Assembly: GCA_963820185.1 (NCBI GenBank)
Contig: CAWFYV010000002.1
Span: 620,001-684,000, forward strand
Length of the DNA: 64,000 nucleotides
Origin: Aquilonibacter sp963820185
Lineage (GTDB): Bacteria; Vulcanimicrobiota; Vulcanimicrobiia; Vulcanimicrobiales; Vulcanimicrobiaceae
Direction of reading: 5' to 3'
Part shown: positions 33,020 through 42,924 of the stretch, in pieces
How positions within the stretch are numbered: the stretch's first letter is position 1
Layout of the letters: the number at the start of each line of letters is the position of its first letter
Program-made: the position numbers and the translations under genes
The notes under the pieces: model-generated
The model's input: the letters and a program-made list of their open reading frames with translations, nothing else
What the model was told of the DNA's origin: nothing
Database searches by the model: none

Positions 33020-35746
33020 TTGTCAACCGAGATTCTCATCTCGAGCGACCCATGGGAAAACCGGGTCGCCATACTTGAGAACGGCACGCTTGCCGAACTC
33101 TACATCGAACGCGAAGAGCGCGTTATCGGATCGATCTACAAAGGAAAAGTTCAAAACGTGCTGCCCGGCATGGGCGCAGCGTTTGTCGACATTGGGCTCG
33201 GACGCAACGCGTTCTTGTACGTCGACGACATCAATAAACAACCCTTAAACATCGGCGACGTCGAGATCACGCACGGGCACTCCGGCTTCACAATCGGCGA
33301 GAAGGTAAAGAAGGGCGACGATGTGCTGGTGCAGATCGTCAAGGAGCCGCGTGGCCTCAAAGGCGCGCGCATCTCGACCAACATCTCGCTGCCGGGCCGC
33401 TACTTGATCTTGATGCCGACCGGTAAATACTCCGGCGTCTCGCGCAAGATCGAATCGGCCGACGAGCGCAACCGTCTGAAGGCGGTGATGAAACGCATTC
33501 GTCCCGAAGGCATGGCGACGGTCGTACGCACGGCAGCAGCCGGCGTGAGCGAGGCCGAGCTGATTGCGGATCTCGGCGTGCTGATCCGCATGTGGCACGG
33601 GATTCTCGAAACATTTAAGCGCGCGCCCTCGCCGGCACTCTTGCACCGCGACATGAACCTCGTCTACAAAGCGGCACGTGATTTTATCACGGCCGACGTC
33701 GAGCGCGTCCTGATCGACGACGAGGAAGAGTATCGCAAGGTACGCGAGTTCTTGCAATTGCTTGGACCGCAGTATCTCGATCGCGTCCAGCACTACAATC
33801 ACGGCAAGGATCTCTTCGAAGATTTCAAGGTCAACGAAGAACTGGACCGGCTGATTAAACCGAAGATCAATCTACCCTCGGGTGGATCGATCGTGATCGA
33901 GTCGACCGAGGCGCTCACCGTTATCGACGTCAACTCCGGCAAGTTCACCGGTGGCAGAAACCTCGAAGACACGATCGTCAAGACGAACATCGAAGCCGCA
34001 ACCGAGATCGCACGTCAAGTGCGTCTGCGCGACATCGGCGGCATCATCGTCGTCGATTTCATCGATATGGCGTCCGAATCGGCGCGCAGCAAAGTTATCA
34101 AGGCGCTCGAGGATGGTCTGCGTCGCGACCGTACGCGCGCTACGATTCAATCCTTCTCCAACCTCGGTCTGCTCGAGTTCACGCGCAAGCGTATCGGCAA
34201 GGATCTTGGCGCGCAGCTGCGCGGCACGTGTCCGACCTGCAGCGGCATGGGCTCGGTGATGTCACCGCAGACCGTCGCCATCGACACGCTGCGCCAGGTG
34301 CGCCAGAACGGTCATCGCGATCACGCGCATCATCCGATCCTCGTGCACGCGGCGCCTTCCGTCGCGGCGCAGATGGAATTCTGGTACGAAGAAGAGGTCG
34401 GCGAGCTGGCCAAGCAGATCGATACCAAGATTCACGTGCGCGTCGACCCGCTGCTGCATCCGGAGCGCTCGCGAGTCGAGCGGCTGATGAAGCCGATCGA
34501 GCAGCTGCGACCGATTCGCGTTGGCGACGAAGTCGAAGTCGATCTCTTGCCGGGACGTCTCCCTAATCCCACCTCGGCGACAGCGGTGGTTGGCGATCGC
34601 ATCGTGGAAGTCGAGAACGCGGCGAACAACGCGGGGAACTTCGCGAAGATTCGCATCCTCGACATCGACGATGCCGACGACTACGTGCTCGCGGAGCTCG
34701 TCGCGGCCGCCGTCGGCGAAGCGAAGAAGAAACGGCGCAGCCGCGGCGGCGGCAAGCGCAAAGCGCTCACCGCGGCCGAGCAAACGGCAGAGCTGCGCGA
34801 ACTCGCAGCGGAAGCGGCATCTGCGCAGCAGGCACGCCCGCCGATCGGTATCACGCAAGCGACCGAAGAAGAAGAGGCCGAAGATCCGGCGCTGGTCGCG
34901 GAAACGAAGGCGGAGCATCTGCCCGATGCGATCGTCATCAACGAAAACGAAGCGCGCAGTGATGGCGAGGGCCGCGGCAAGCGCCGTCGCCGGCGTCGTC
35001 GTCGTGGCCGCGGTGGACGCGGTAACGGTGAACAGCAGCGCTTCGATGTCGCAGCGCAAGTTGGCATCACGCCGCAAAGCGCTGCTGCACAGAGCGAATT
35101 CGACGAAGACGAGGAGGACGACGAAGACGCGCAACCGCCGATGCCCGCGGCGATAAACACCAACGGTGCAACGGTCGCCGGCGAGACAGGCCATGGCAAG
35201 CGCCGGCGTCGGCGTCGCCGTCGCGGACGCGGCGGTGCCGGCGATGGCGAGCGTGGTCCCGTGGGCGCTCCCGTCGAGGGACTCACCGGCTCGCTGCCGA
35301 TGTCGCCGTCGGTGCCCGACCGTCACGTCTTCCGCGTTGACTCTCGCGGCTCGGCGCAACCGACGGGCATGACCGCGCCGCGCGAGCCGTCGCGTGCAAT
35401 CGCGCCGATTGGTAAAGCTGCGCCTCCCGCAGTTGATGCGCCGCCGCCGCACCTCACGCTTCCGACCGAAGAAGTTGGGCGCACCAAACCTGCGCGTCGT
35501 TCCCGCACGAGAGCGGGCGGCGTCGCCGGCGAACTCGAGACGACGACCCGCGCGGCGCTCGGGCCTGCACCCGGTCAGGCGCCGGCGCCTGCGAAAGAGG
35601 CACCCGTGAGTACGACCAGGCGGATGCGCAAACCGAAGAGCGACAAAGCCGCAGTTGCAAAACCCAAGGCGACCGGCGTAAAAAAGACGTCGACGCGAAA
35701 GAAAGCGTCGACATCTACAACGACGCGAAAGAAGAAAGCAACGTAA
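33020..35746 (+). CDS. Ribonuclease E/G with arginine-rich disordered C-terminus
   Basis: About 908 residues. The catalytic half contains the S1 domain (residues about 30-120), metal-binding aspartates in ALTVIDVNSGK and IIVVDFIDM, and the zinc-link CPTCSG. From about residue 560 it is disordered, with acidic blocks and two near-identical arginine runs (GKRRRRRRRRGRGG) separated by about 70 residues, plus a Lys/Thr-rich end. The TTG at 33020 is preferred because AGAGG lies upstream and LSTEILISSDPWENRVAILE then matches the usual start. GTG 32996 is the alternative. Confidence 0.93.
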   Translation: MSTEILISSDPWENRVAILENGTLAELYIEREERVIGSIYKGKVQNVLPGMGAAFVDIGLGRNAFLYVDDINKQPLNIGDVEITHGHSGFTIGEKVKKGDDVLVQIVKEPRGLKGARISTNISLPGRYLILMPTGKYSGVSRKIESADERNRLKAVMKRIRPEGMATVVRTAAAGVSEAELIADLGVLIRMWHGILETFKRAPSPALLHRDMNLVYKAARDFITADVERVLIDDEEEYRKVREFLQLLGPQYLDRVQHYNHGKDLFEDFKVNEELDRLIKPKINLPSGGSIVIESTEALTVIDVNSGKFTGGRNLEDTIVKTNIEAATEIARQVRLRDIGGIIVVDFIDMASESARSKVIKALEDGLRRDRTRATIQSFSNLGLLEFTRKRIGKDLGAQLRGTCPTCSGMGSVMSPQTVAIDTLRQVRQNGHRDHAHHPILVHAAPSVAAQMEFWYEEEVGELAKQIDTKIHVRVDPLLHPERSRVERLMKPIEQLRPIRVGDEVEVDLLPGRLPNPTSATAVVGDRIVEVENAANNAGNFAKIRILDIDDADDYVLAELVAAAVGEAKKKRRSRGGGKRKALTAAEQTAELRELAAEAASAQQARPPIGITQATEEEEAEDPALVAETKAEHLPDAIVINENEARSDGEGRGKRRRRRRRRGRGGRGNGEQQRFDVAAQVGITPQSAAAQSEFDEDEEDDEDAQPPMPAAINTNGATVAGETGHGKRRRRRRRRGRGGAGDGERGPVGAPVEGLTGSLPMSPSVPDRHVFRVDSRGSAQPTGMTAPREPSRAIAPIGKAAPPAVDAPPPHLTLPTEEVGRTKPARRSRTRAGGVAGELETTTRAALGPAPGQAPAPAKEAPVSTTRRMRKPKSDKAAVAKPKATGVKKTSTRKKASTSTTTRKKKAT

Positions 35747-35941
35747 TTGTCATCCCGAGCTCGGACGATCGCTCTTGCGTCCTGCATCTCGACGCTGCTG
35801 CTTGTCGCCATGGCGCTGCTGGTTACCTATGGGCTGCGACATCAACCGTCCACGCTGCTCCTCGCGATCATCGCGAACATGGGCGCTTGCTGTGTGATCG
35901 CGGGCGCGCTCATCGCTCAGCGCAAACAAAAGGTGTCGTAG
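35747..35941 (+). CDS. Small two-helix membrane protein, doubtful
   Basis: A 64-codon frame from TTG right after the RNase stop; its first codons come from a partial dispersed repeat. It has two hydrophobic segments (ALASCISTLLLVAMALLVTYG and LLLAIIANMGACCVIAGAL) and a basic end. The hydrophobic pattern looks real but the start is uncertain and no homologue is recognised. Confidence 0.35.
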   Translation: MSSRARTIALASCISTLLLVAMALLVTYGLRHQPSTLLLAIIANMGACCVIAGALIAQRKQKVS

Positions 35942-35970
35942 CGCCAGTCCTCACGAAGTAGAAAGAAAGA

Positions 35971-35990
35971 GCCCGGCGGTTTTGCCGGGC
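35971..35990 (+). terminator. Rho-independent-type terminator
   Basis: GCCCGGC, loop GGTTTT, GCCGGGC, preceded by an A-rich tract and followed by CCTTTGTT. It ends the rightward RNase E/G transcript before the convergent protease genes. Confidence 0.8.
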
Positions 35991-36007
35991 CCTTTGTTCG
36001 TATCGCT

Positions 36008-36049
36008 TCCCTCGACTACGGGCTTCGCCCCTACGCTCGGGATGACAAG
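36008..36049 (-). repeat. Dispersed repeat copy, minus orientation
   Basis: A full copy reading CCCTCGACTACGGGCTTCGC then CCCTACGCTCGGGATGACAA, between the terminator and the stop of the S41 protease. Confidence 0.9.
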
Positions 36050-36050
36050 A

Positions 36051-37412
36051 CTACTCGCTGCTTCCGTTGATCTGATCGATGTGCGCGATCTGCTGCCCGA
36101 TGTACTCCATCGCGCGTCGCAGTTGCGGGTCGTTCTTCGGGTCGCCGAAACGCGACGTGCGCGGCTCCGCGACCGCGATGTCGGGTTGAATGCCCAGATG
36201 GTTGATGTCGCGGTTGTGCGGTGTGAGATAGCGCGCCGACGTGATCTTTACGGCTGAGCCATCGGGCAGCGGATAGATCGTCTGCACGACGCCCTTGCCG
36301 AATGTCTTCTCGCCGATGAGCATGCCGACACCGCTATCCTGAATCGCGCCCGAGGTGATCTCGGAAGCTGACGCGGTGAATTGATTTACCAGCACCGCGA
36401 GCGGGACCGGCGCAATTGCCGTGTTGTTCGCTTCGAGCGTAGTGATGTTCGATGCGCGCGATTCGACCGAGACAATTGGGCCTGACGCGATGAACTTCGA
36501 GCTTACACCGACCGCAGCTTGAAGATAGCCGCCGCCGTTGTTGCGCAGATCCATGATGATCGCTTTCGCGCCTTTCTTTTGCAGGCGGTCAAGTGCGCTC
36601 TTGAGCTCGGTCGCCGTGTCCTTGCCGAACACCGTCAGGGCGACGTAGCCGATGTTGCCCGGCAGCATCTTGTCGAAGACGCTGAGCTGGTGGATTTTCG
36701 CGCGCGTCAGCGTGAACGGCGCGAGCGCCTTTCCATTGCGCTGCACCGTGATCGAGACCTTGGTGCCTTCTTTGCCACGCAGGTGCGCGCTCGCGCGATC
36801 GGTGGTCCAACCTTTGGTCGATTGCCCGTCGATCGCGATGATCAGATCGTCTTGCAGGACACCCGCCTTATCGGCAGGCGCGTTCGGCACGACGTCGCTG
36901 ACAGCGATGTATTTGCTCGTGTCGTCCTCTTGGATCACGATGCCGGTGCCGCCAAAGTCAGCACCGTCGAGCCCCGTGTTGAGCTCGGCATACTCTTTCG
37001 GATCGAGAAAGACGGTGTAACGATCGCTCACGGAATTGAGCATCCCGGCGATCGCCGAGTATGTCAGATCGGTCGCGGGTACTTTCGTGCCCGCCGCACG
37101 CTGCGCGTCTTCGAGGTCGAGTTCGATCGAGCGTACGTTTGCGTCGTCGCTCGAGGCGTGGAACGCCGGAACCTTGGTCGTGACGTGATGCTTAACAAGT
37201 GTTTTGTCGAGCCCGTCGCGCGCCCCGTCAAGCACCTTCTGATCGTCGACCTTCTTGTAGAACTCGGTCGTGAGATAGTGGTAGCTGGTGGAGACTTCGT
37301 TGGCTTGCGCTGCGCTGATCGTAGGCGTCGCAGTTGCCGCGTGGGCTGACGGAAAGGCGAGAACGGCGGCGCCGATGGCGCTCGCGAGGGCGAGGGAGAG
37401 AGTGCGCTTCAT
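36051..37412 (-). CDS. C-terminal processing peptidase (S41, CtpA type), second of a tandem pair
   Basis: A 453-residue protease with a signal peptide (LASAIGAAVLAFPSAHA), a PDZ domain (about residues 145-235: FGGTGIVIQ...ADKAGVLQDDLIIAIDG) and the S41 catalytic domain. The serine is in QFTASASEI and the lysine in GEKTFGKGVVQT. Tail-specific proteases of this type cleave periplasmic proteins and often peptidoglycan hydrolases. It overlaps the upstream S41 gene by four bases. Its position downstream of an M23 peptidase and ftsEX suggests a role in wall-hydrolase turnover. Confidence 0.92.
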   Translation of the reverse strand: MKRTLSLALASAIGAAVLAFPSAHAATATPTISAAQANEVSTSYHYLTTEFYKKVDDQKVLDGARDGLDKTLVKHHVTTKVPAFHASSDDANVRSIELDLEDAQRAAGTKVPATDLTYSAIAGMLNSVSDRYTVFLDPKEYAELNTGLDGADFGGTGIVIQEDDTSKYIAVSDVVPNAPADKAGVLQDDLIIAIDGQSTKGWTTDRASAHLRGKEGTKVSITVQRNGKALAPFTLTRAKIHQLSVFDKMLPGNIGYVALTVFGKDTATELKSALDRLQKKGAKAIIMDLRNNGGGYLQAAVGVSSKFIASGPIVSVESRASNITTLEANNTAIAPVPLAVLVNQFTASASEITSGAIQDSGVGMLIGEKTFGKGVVQTIYPLPDGSAVKITSARYLTPHNRDINHLGIQPDIAVAEPRTSRFGDPKNDPQLRRAMEYIGQQIAHIDQINGSSE

Positions 37413-38825
37413 GGTAGCCGATCTGTTGATGAACTTTGAGCGAGTTGGGCCTTGGCAGCGGCAAGCTGTTTGTCGGCGGGGGTGTCCAACGGAACGTCGT
37501 CGCTTTGCGGAACCGTAACGTCCGGGGCGATGCCTTTGTGTTGAATTTCCCGACCCAGCGGCGTCAGATACCGTTGCGTCGTGATCTTCAGCGCGCCACC
37601 GTCGGGCATATCGTAAATGCTCTGGATGACACCCTTCCCGAAGGTCTTGGTTCCGACGAGTTTCGCGAGGTGGTAATCCTGTAACGCGCCGGCGGTAATT
37701 TCAGATGCGCTGGCGGTATACCGGTTGACCAGGACAACGAGCGGTTGCCCGCCGATCGCATCGCCGCGCGCCTCTTCGATCTGCCGATGGCCCTCGCGGT
37801 CGATCGTCGAGACGATCGTGCCCTGCGTGATGAAGTAGCTCGAGATGTCGATTGCTGCGCTCACGAGACCGCCGCCATTGTAGCGCAAGTCGAGGATATA
37901 GCCCTTGGCGTTGTGCGCTTTACCGTAGAGCAGCGCTTGCTTCACTTCGGTCGCCGACGTCGAGCCAAAATCGCTCAAGCGAATGTAGTCGTAGCCGTCC
38001 TCCATATGCTTCTGCACCGTGGGAACGTGAATGATCGCGCGCGTGATCGTGAAGTGATGTTCGTTTTGCTTCTTATACGGATGCGTGGTCAGGACGACGT
38101 GCGAGCCTTCCTCGCCGCGAATCCAGCGCTCGATCACGTCGATCGGCACGCCCTTTACGGTGCGACCGTCAACCGTGTCGACGACTTCACCGGGTTTCAT
38201 GCCGGCAAGTGACGCGGGGGCGCCGTCGATCGGCTGGAGCACGACCTCGCCGCTCTTGAGCTGCAGAATGTAGACGCCGATCCCGCCGAAGTCGCCGCCG
38301 TTGAGTTGCTCTTGCAAGCTCTGGATCTCGTGCGGGGTCAGGTAGACCGTGTAGGGGTCGTCGACCGAGTTCATCACACCGGTTAGTGCAACTTGCGTCA
38401 GCGCGTTCGGTCCGCCGCTCAGATGCGCACCGTAGGTGTGTTGCGCGTAGGTGACGACGTTGGCGAGGCGCTGCGCGTCGGCTTGCGGATCGCCGCTTGC
38501 AATCTCCGTGGGTAATACCGGATGCGCGACGTGATTGCTCTGCAAATACTTCGTGAGCGCTTGTGCTTCGCCGCGGAACGGCGTTTGCGGTTCGAACGGC
38601 TTGTAGTACTCGGTTTCCAAGTCCGTGAGGGCTTTGTCGAAAAGGGCGGCCGGTGGAACATCTGACGCGGCGCCATCGTGTGCGGTATTGCCCGCCATGC
38701 TCACGCTGAACTGCGCGCTCGAGGGCGTTTGGTCGAACCCGCGCACGACAACATAGAGCGCGCCCGCGCAGCGCGACGATGAGAACTACGAGCGCCGCAA
38801 TCAGCGCCTTGAATTTACCGGCCAT
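37409..38825 (-). CDS. S41 (CtpA-type) protease, first of a tandem pair, with apparent N-terminal frameshift
   Basis: The main frame (from GTG 38746) gives 445 residues with PDZ (FGGIGVYILQ...ASLAGMKPGEVVDTVDG) and S41 motifs (RYTASASEI, GTKTFGKGVIQS) but no export signal. Directly upstream, in another frame, ATG 38825 opens GKFKALIAALVVLIVAL, an obvious membrane anchor. A single-base change within 38756-38775, a GCGCG-rich stretch, would join the two. The gene is therefore probably intact in life with an indel in this sequence. Confidence 0.85.
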
Positions 38826-38897
38826 AGGATCGATCATACCCGCCTACCTTAACGCAGGGTGCACCCTATTCCGTTTCTTAACCTCCGCGCCTTTTCT

Positions 38898-40075
38898 CTA
38901 GTGCAAGCGAGGGGCTGGATCGATCGGCTTGCCGTTGAAGCGGATCTCGAAGTGGACGTGCGGTCCCGTGCATGCGCCGGTGCAACCGACCGCGCCGATT
39001 GCTTGACCCTGCTTGACTTGCTGTCCGGCAGAAACGTAGAAGGCGGAGAGGTGGCCGTAGCCCGTCGAGTAGCCGCCGCCGTTATCAATTAAGATGTAGT
39101 TGCCATACCCGCCGTACCACTGCGCCATCAGCACCGTCCCGCCGGCCGACGCGGTGATCGTCGTGCCCATCGGCGCCGCAATGTCGAGCCCCTGATGAAA
39201 TTCCGGCGCGCCGCCAAACGGACTGGAGCGCCAGCCGAAGGGCGAGGTGATCGTGCCCGACACCGGCCACCCAAACGCACCGGGCGCCGAAGGCACGTAG
39301 TTGCCCGCAATCCCATGCGCCTTGTTCTGGGCCTCGAGTTCGCGCTGCTGCGGATCAACGCTTCGAGTTGCGCTTCTTCCGAGGCGGAGAGTTCTTCGAT
39401 CTCGGCGACTTCGGTTGCAACGTGGCGGCGTTGATCATCGGCAACCGCAACGAGATTGCGCCGCTCCTGCGCAAGCGTGTCGAGCTGGTTCTTCATACGC
39501 TGCTGGTCTTGTTGTTCGCCGGCGAGTTGGAGCCGCGTCTGATCGAGCGCCGCCTGCACGTCCGCGACGTGCTCGGCGGCCGCGCGCCGTTCGCGCACCG
39601 CCTTTTCGTTGGCATTGATGATCAGGCGCAGGTCTTCCCAGCGTTCGACGAACTCGGTGAACGTGCGCGCCGAAAGGAGCACTTCGGCGTAACTGAGATC
39701 GCCGTTCTCGTAGATCTCGACCAGACGCTTGCGCAGGGCGTCGTCGTGGGTGTGCAGCGAACGCTCCGCGGCTTGTAATTGTACGCTGTTCCAGTTGGCT
39801 CGGTTCTGCGTCGAGCGTTCCTGGGCGTTGAGGTCGTCGAGATGCGCGGAGACACTACCGATGGCCGAGGTCGTCTCGCTAAGCTGCGCCTGCAACCCTT
39901 GCACCTTGACCGTTACGGCGTTGAGCTGTGCCTTCTTGGCGTGGAGCTGCGCCTGCAAAGCCTCAGCCTTCTTGCGCTGTGCTTCGATGCGCTGCTGCAG
40001 CGGCGTGCTTTTCGCATACGCTGCTGATGGAATCAAGCAGTCAGGAGCAACAGGATGCACGCAAAGCACTCTCAT
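38898..40075 (-). CDS. EnvC-like coiled-coil M23 peptidase, apparent frameshift
   Basis: The first frame (40075 to about 39350) encodes a long coiled coil (AQRKKAEALQAQLHAKKAQLNAV...). The second (to 38898) encodes a LytM/M23 domain: GTITSPFGWRSSP, EFHQGLDIAAPMG, GHLSAF and GPHVHFEIR. One missing base near 39352 joins them; the alternate frame reads QQRELEAQNKAHGIAGNYVPSA. The metal ligands H-x(n)-D and HxH are present, unlike degenerate EnvC. The N-terminus also looks disturbed: a hydrophobic ACILLLLTA is out of frame. Such proteins are activated by FtsEX, encoded upstream in the same operon. Confidence 0.85.
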
Positions 40076-41028
40076 TGGCGGCGTTTGTCCTTTACGTAAA
40101 CCGAGCCGGCAATCGATTTTGCGTAGCGCTTCAGTTCGGCGGCGGCCTCGCCGACCTGTGCGTAGTTACTGAGTTGGCCTCGATCGTTGTTCACGATCGC
40201 CATCGAGATCGTCATGATCGGAAAGCGGTTGAGCGCACCGCGGCGGTCACGCGTTTCGATGTAGCCTGCGCGCAAATCCTTGGCGGAATACAGGTTGCGA
40301 ATGTCCTTATCGAACTCGGCGATGATCTCTTTCGCGATCTCCTCGGCACGCTCGGTCTGCGTCACGACGATGAAGTCGTCGCCGCCGATATGCCCGACGA
40401 AATCGCTGGTGGCGCCGCGGCGACGCACGACGTCGACCGTAACGTGCGCGACGATTTGGATCGCTTCGTCGCCATGCGTGAAGCCGTAGACGTCGTTGAA
40501 CGCCTTGAAGTTGTCCAAATCGAGGTAGATGACGGCGAACGGCTCGTTGTCCTCGATGCGCCGGCGGAGCTCGGCCTCGATCGCGAGGTTGCCCGGCAAG
40601 CGCGTAAGCGGGGAGAGCGACGAGTCGACCTCGACGCGGCGGATCTTCGCGCGCACGCGCGCAAGCAGTTCTTGCGGACCGAACGGCTTGGTGATGTAGT
40701 CGTCGGCGCCCGCCTCGAAGCCGCGCAACTTGTCTTCGGTCTCGCCTTTGGCGGTAAGAATAATGATCGGCACGTTGGCGATCGACGGGTTTTGGTGCGT
40801 GCGGATGCGTTTGGCGACTTCATAGCCGTCCATGTGTGGCATCATCAAGTCGAGCAAGACGATGTCGGGCTGCGCCTGCTCGATCAGCGCGAGCGCCTCC
40901 GGGCCGTCTGCTGCCGTCTCGACGGCGAAGCCCGCAAGCTCGAGATTGGTGGCGATGATCTTGCGTAAGTTGCGGTCGTCGTCGACGACGAGCACGCGAT
41001 GGCCGGCTCCTTGTGCGAGATCTCTCAC
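40072..41028 (-). CDS. Response regulator with GGDEF (diguanylate cyclase-like) output, PleD type
   Basis: A 318-residue protein: receiver domain (VLVVDDDRNLRK; DIVLLDLMMPHMDGYE; ITKPFGPQE) followed by a GGDEF domain with SPLTRLPGNLAIEAEL, VIYLDLDNFKAFNDVYG and the signature GGDDF rather than GG(D/E)EF. The altered fourth position makes cyclase activity uncertain. ATGA overlaps join it to the kinase upstream and the M23 gene downstream. Confidence 0.9.
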   Translation of the reverse strand: MRDLAQGAGHRVLVVDDDRNLRKIIATNLELAGFAVETAADGPEALALIEQAQPDIVLLDLMMPHMDGYEVAKRIRTHQNPSIANVPIIILTAKGETEDKLRGFEAGADDYITKPFGPQELLARVRAKIRRVEVDSSLSPLTRLPGNLAIEAELRRRIEDNEPFAVIYLDLDNFKAFNDVYGFTHGDEAIQIVAHVTVDVVRRRGATSDFVGHIGGDDFIVVTQTERAEEIAKEIIAEFDKDIRNLYSAKDLRAGYIETRDRRGALNRFPIMTISMAIVNNDRGQLSNYAQVGEAAAELKRYAKSIAGSVYVKDKRRQ

Positions 41029-42033
41029 GATGTCGCTCGCAGGCCGGGAAGCACCATCGTGAACGTACTGCCGCCGTGCTGCGTGCTTTCAACCGCGAGT
41101 GTACCGCCGTGCGCCTGTACGATCTCGCGCGCGATCGTAAGCCCAAGTCCGCTGCCGCCGGCCGCGGCGGCGAGGTTGCGTTCGACGCGATAGAAGCGCT
41201 CGAAAATGTACGGCAGATGCTCTTCGCCGATGCCGATGCCGCGATCGCGCACGTGAACGGCGACGCGTTCGCCCTCATCATGTCCTTCGATCACGACCGA
41301 CGCGCTATCCGGCGAAAACTTGAGCGCGTTTTCGACGAGGTGCAAGAGCGCGTTGCCGAGCAGATCCGGATCGCCGTTTAACGTCACCGTGGTCGAGACG
41401 CGCTCGAGGCGTCCGCGCGGCCGTCGGCCCGAGACGCTGCGCGGCTGCATCCACGAGATGATCGAGGGTGATGCTCGCCCGCTTCTCGAGCAAGTGTTTA
41501 GCGTTGACGCGCCCGACCAGGAGCAGATCTTCAACCGCGCGCGCGAGGCGGTCGGCCTGCTCTTCGATCGTTGAAAGGAAGTCGTGGCGATCGCCGGCGG
41601 CGAGCGCGTCGGGATTGGCGCGCATCGTGGTCGCGTACGCCTTGATTGTCGCAATCGGCGTCTTGAGCTCGTGCGAAACGGCCGCGACGATCTCGTCTTT
41701 GAGCTGCTCAATTGCCGCGAAGCGCACTTCGCGGCCAAAAGAGATCAGCCAGCCGTCGTCGATCGAGAGCATCGTCGCATGCAACAACCGGCGGCGTTCG
41801 TCATTGCGCAGAAGCTCGACCGGCTCAGGCACGATAGCGAGCCCAAGCGGCGGTTCGATGCGTGCGAAAAGTTCATCGAGCGATTTTCCGACGGCGTCAA
41901 CGCGCGCAACTCCCGTAATTGCCGCCGCCCCGTTGCTCCACGCAGAGACCAGTCCATCGGCGCCGACAAACGCGATGCCGTCCGAGATGCAATCGGCGAG
42001 TGCATCAAAATCGACGTCAACGCGAAGGTGCAT
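41025..42033 (-). CDS. PAS-domain histidine kinase, apparent frameshift
   Basis: The first frame (from ATG 42033) encodes a PAS domain (ALADCISDGIAFVGADGLVSAWSNG) and HisKA with AAVSHELKTPIATIKAY. The second frame encodes the ATPase: VENALKFSPDS, RDRGIGIGEEHLPYIFERFYRVE, GSGLGLTIAREI. One base change within about 41410-41425 joins them (DAAAQRLGP...GRLERVSTTVTLNGDPDLLGN). There is no membrane segment, so it is a soluble sensor. The stop overlaps the response-regulator start by four bases. Confidence 0.85.
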
Positions 42034-42039
42034 CAGTCG

Positions 42040-42924
42040 CTACGTCCGCAGATGCCGGCCGACCGAGTACCACGACGCCGCAACGCCGATCGCGCCGCCG
42101 GTAACAAACAACTCGGCGACGAGCAGCGGTACGTCGACGGTCGTGCTGCCAAACTTCACGAACGGGAGCGAAAGCAACAGATTTGGCCACAGCGCATACC
42201 GCGCGACCGCTAGGATCGCGATCGCTAGAAGCGCACCAAGCACACCCGCGATTAACCCTTCGCAAATGAACGGCAAGCGAATGTACATATTCGTCGCGCC
42301 GACGAGTTGCATGATCGAGATCTCGCGTCGTCGGGCGAAGACCGTCAGCCGGATCGTGTTCGAGATGATGACGCACGCCACGATCAAGAACGTGGCGATC
42401 AGACCTATGCTCACGCGCCGCAACACTTGTATGACTGCGACAAGTCGCGCGATGACGTCGCCTTGATAGACCACGTTGTCGACCCCCGCGAGCTTTTGGG
42501 CGCTCGTCGCGATGGCCGGAACCAAACTTGGATCCTTGCCTTGTACGCGCAGTTTGTCGGGGAGTGGGTTTTCAGTGAGCAGCGAGCCGGCATCGATTTT
42601 TCCATGCGTCTGCGCGCTCAGCTCAGCGAGTCCCGCTTTCTTGGGAACGAATTGAATCGCCGCAACCCGCGGATCGTGCTGCATCGCTGCGCGCACCGCG
42701 TCTTCTTGGGCGGTGGTGGCGTCACTCTTGAAGTACACGGAAAACTCGATCTGACTCAATAGCTCGTTGCCGAGTCCGGCGAGTGTCTCACGAACGAAGA
42801 GGAAGGCGCCGAGGAGGACGATGGTCATTGCGACCGTGCCAATCGCGGTCGCTTGCATGCCGGCGTTGCGCGTGAAGTTGCGCAACACCTCACCCAGAAA
42901 GAATTTGACCTTGCCCGAGTCCAA
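42040..42924 (-). CDS. ftsX: Cell-division ABC permease FtsX
   Basis: About 294 residues: cytoplasmic start KVKFFLGEVLRNFTRNAGMQATAIGTVAMTIVLLG with the first membrane helix, a periplasmic loop (residues about 50-160) that recruits wall-hydrolase activators, then three helices with NTIRLTVFARRREISIMQLVGATNMYIRLPF. The start is uncertain: TTG 42924 keeps the conserved N-terminus and overlaps ftsE by 35 bases; GTG 42888 would lose part of it. FtsEX drives peptidoglycan hydrolysis at division through EnvC- or RipC-type partners. Confidence 0.92.
   Translation of the reverse strand: MDSGKVKFFLGEVLRNFTRNAGMQATAIGTVAMTIVLLGAFLFVRETLAGLGNELLSQIEFSVYFKSDATTAQEDAVRAAMQHDPRVAAIQFVPKKAGLAELSAQTHGKIDAGSLLTENPLPDKLRVQGKDPSLVPAIATSAQKLAGVDNVVYQGDVIARLVAVIQVLRRVSIGLIATFLIVACVIISNTIRLTVFARRREISIMQLVGATNMYIRLPFICEGLIAGVLGALLAIAILAVARYALWPNLLLSLPFVKFGSTTVDVPLLVAELFVTGGAIGVAASWYSVGRHLRT

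Noticed and set aside
34960..35270. DNA tandem repeat or CRISPR-like array
   Set aside because: The repetition is at protein level (arginine runs) with only two units; there are no regularly spaced identical repeats or cas genes.
34262..35452. A 396-codon minus-strand frame opposite the RNase E/G tail
   Set aside because: It mirrors the repetitive arginine codons of the disordered tail and has no independent support.
36519..37349. A 276-codon plus-strand frame opposite an S41 protease
   Set aside because: Antisense to an intact catalytic domain and without motifs.
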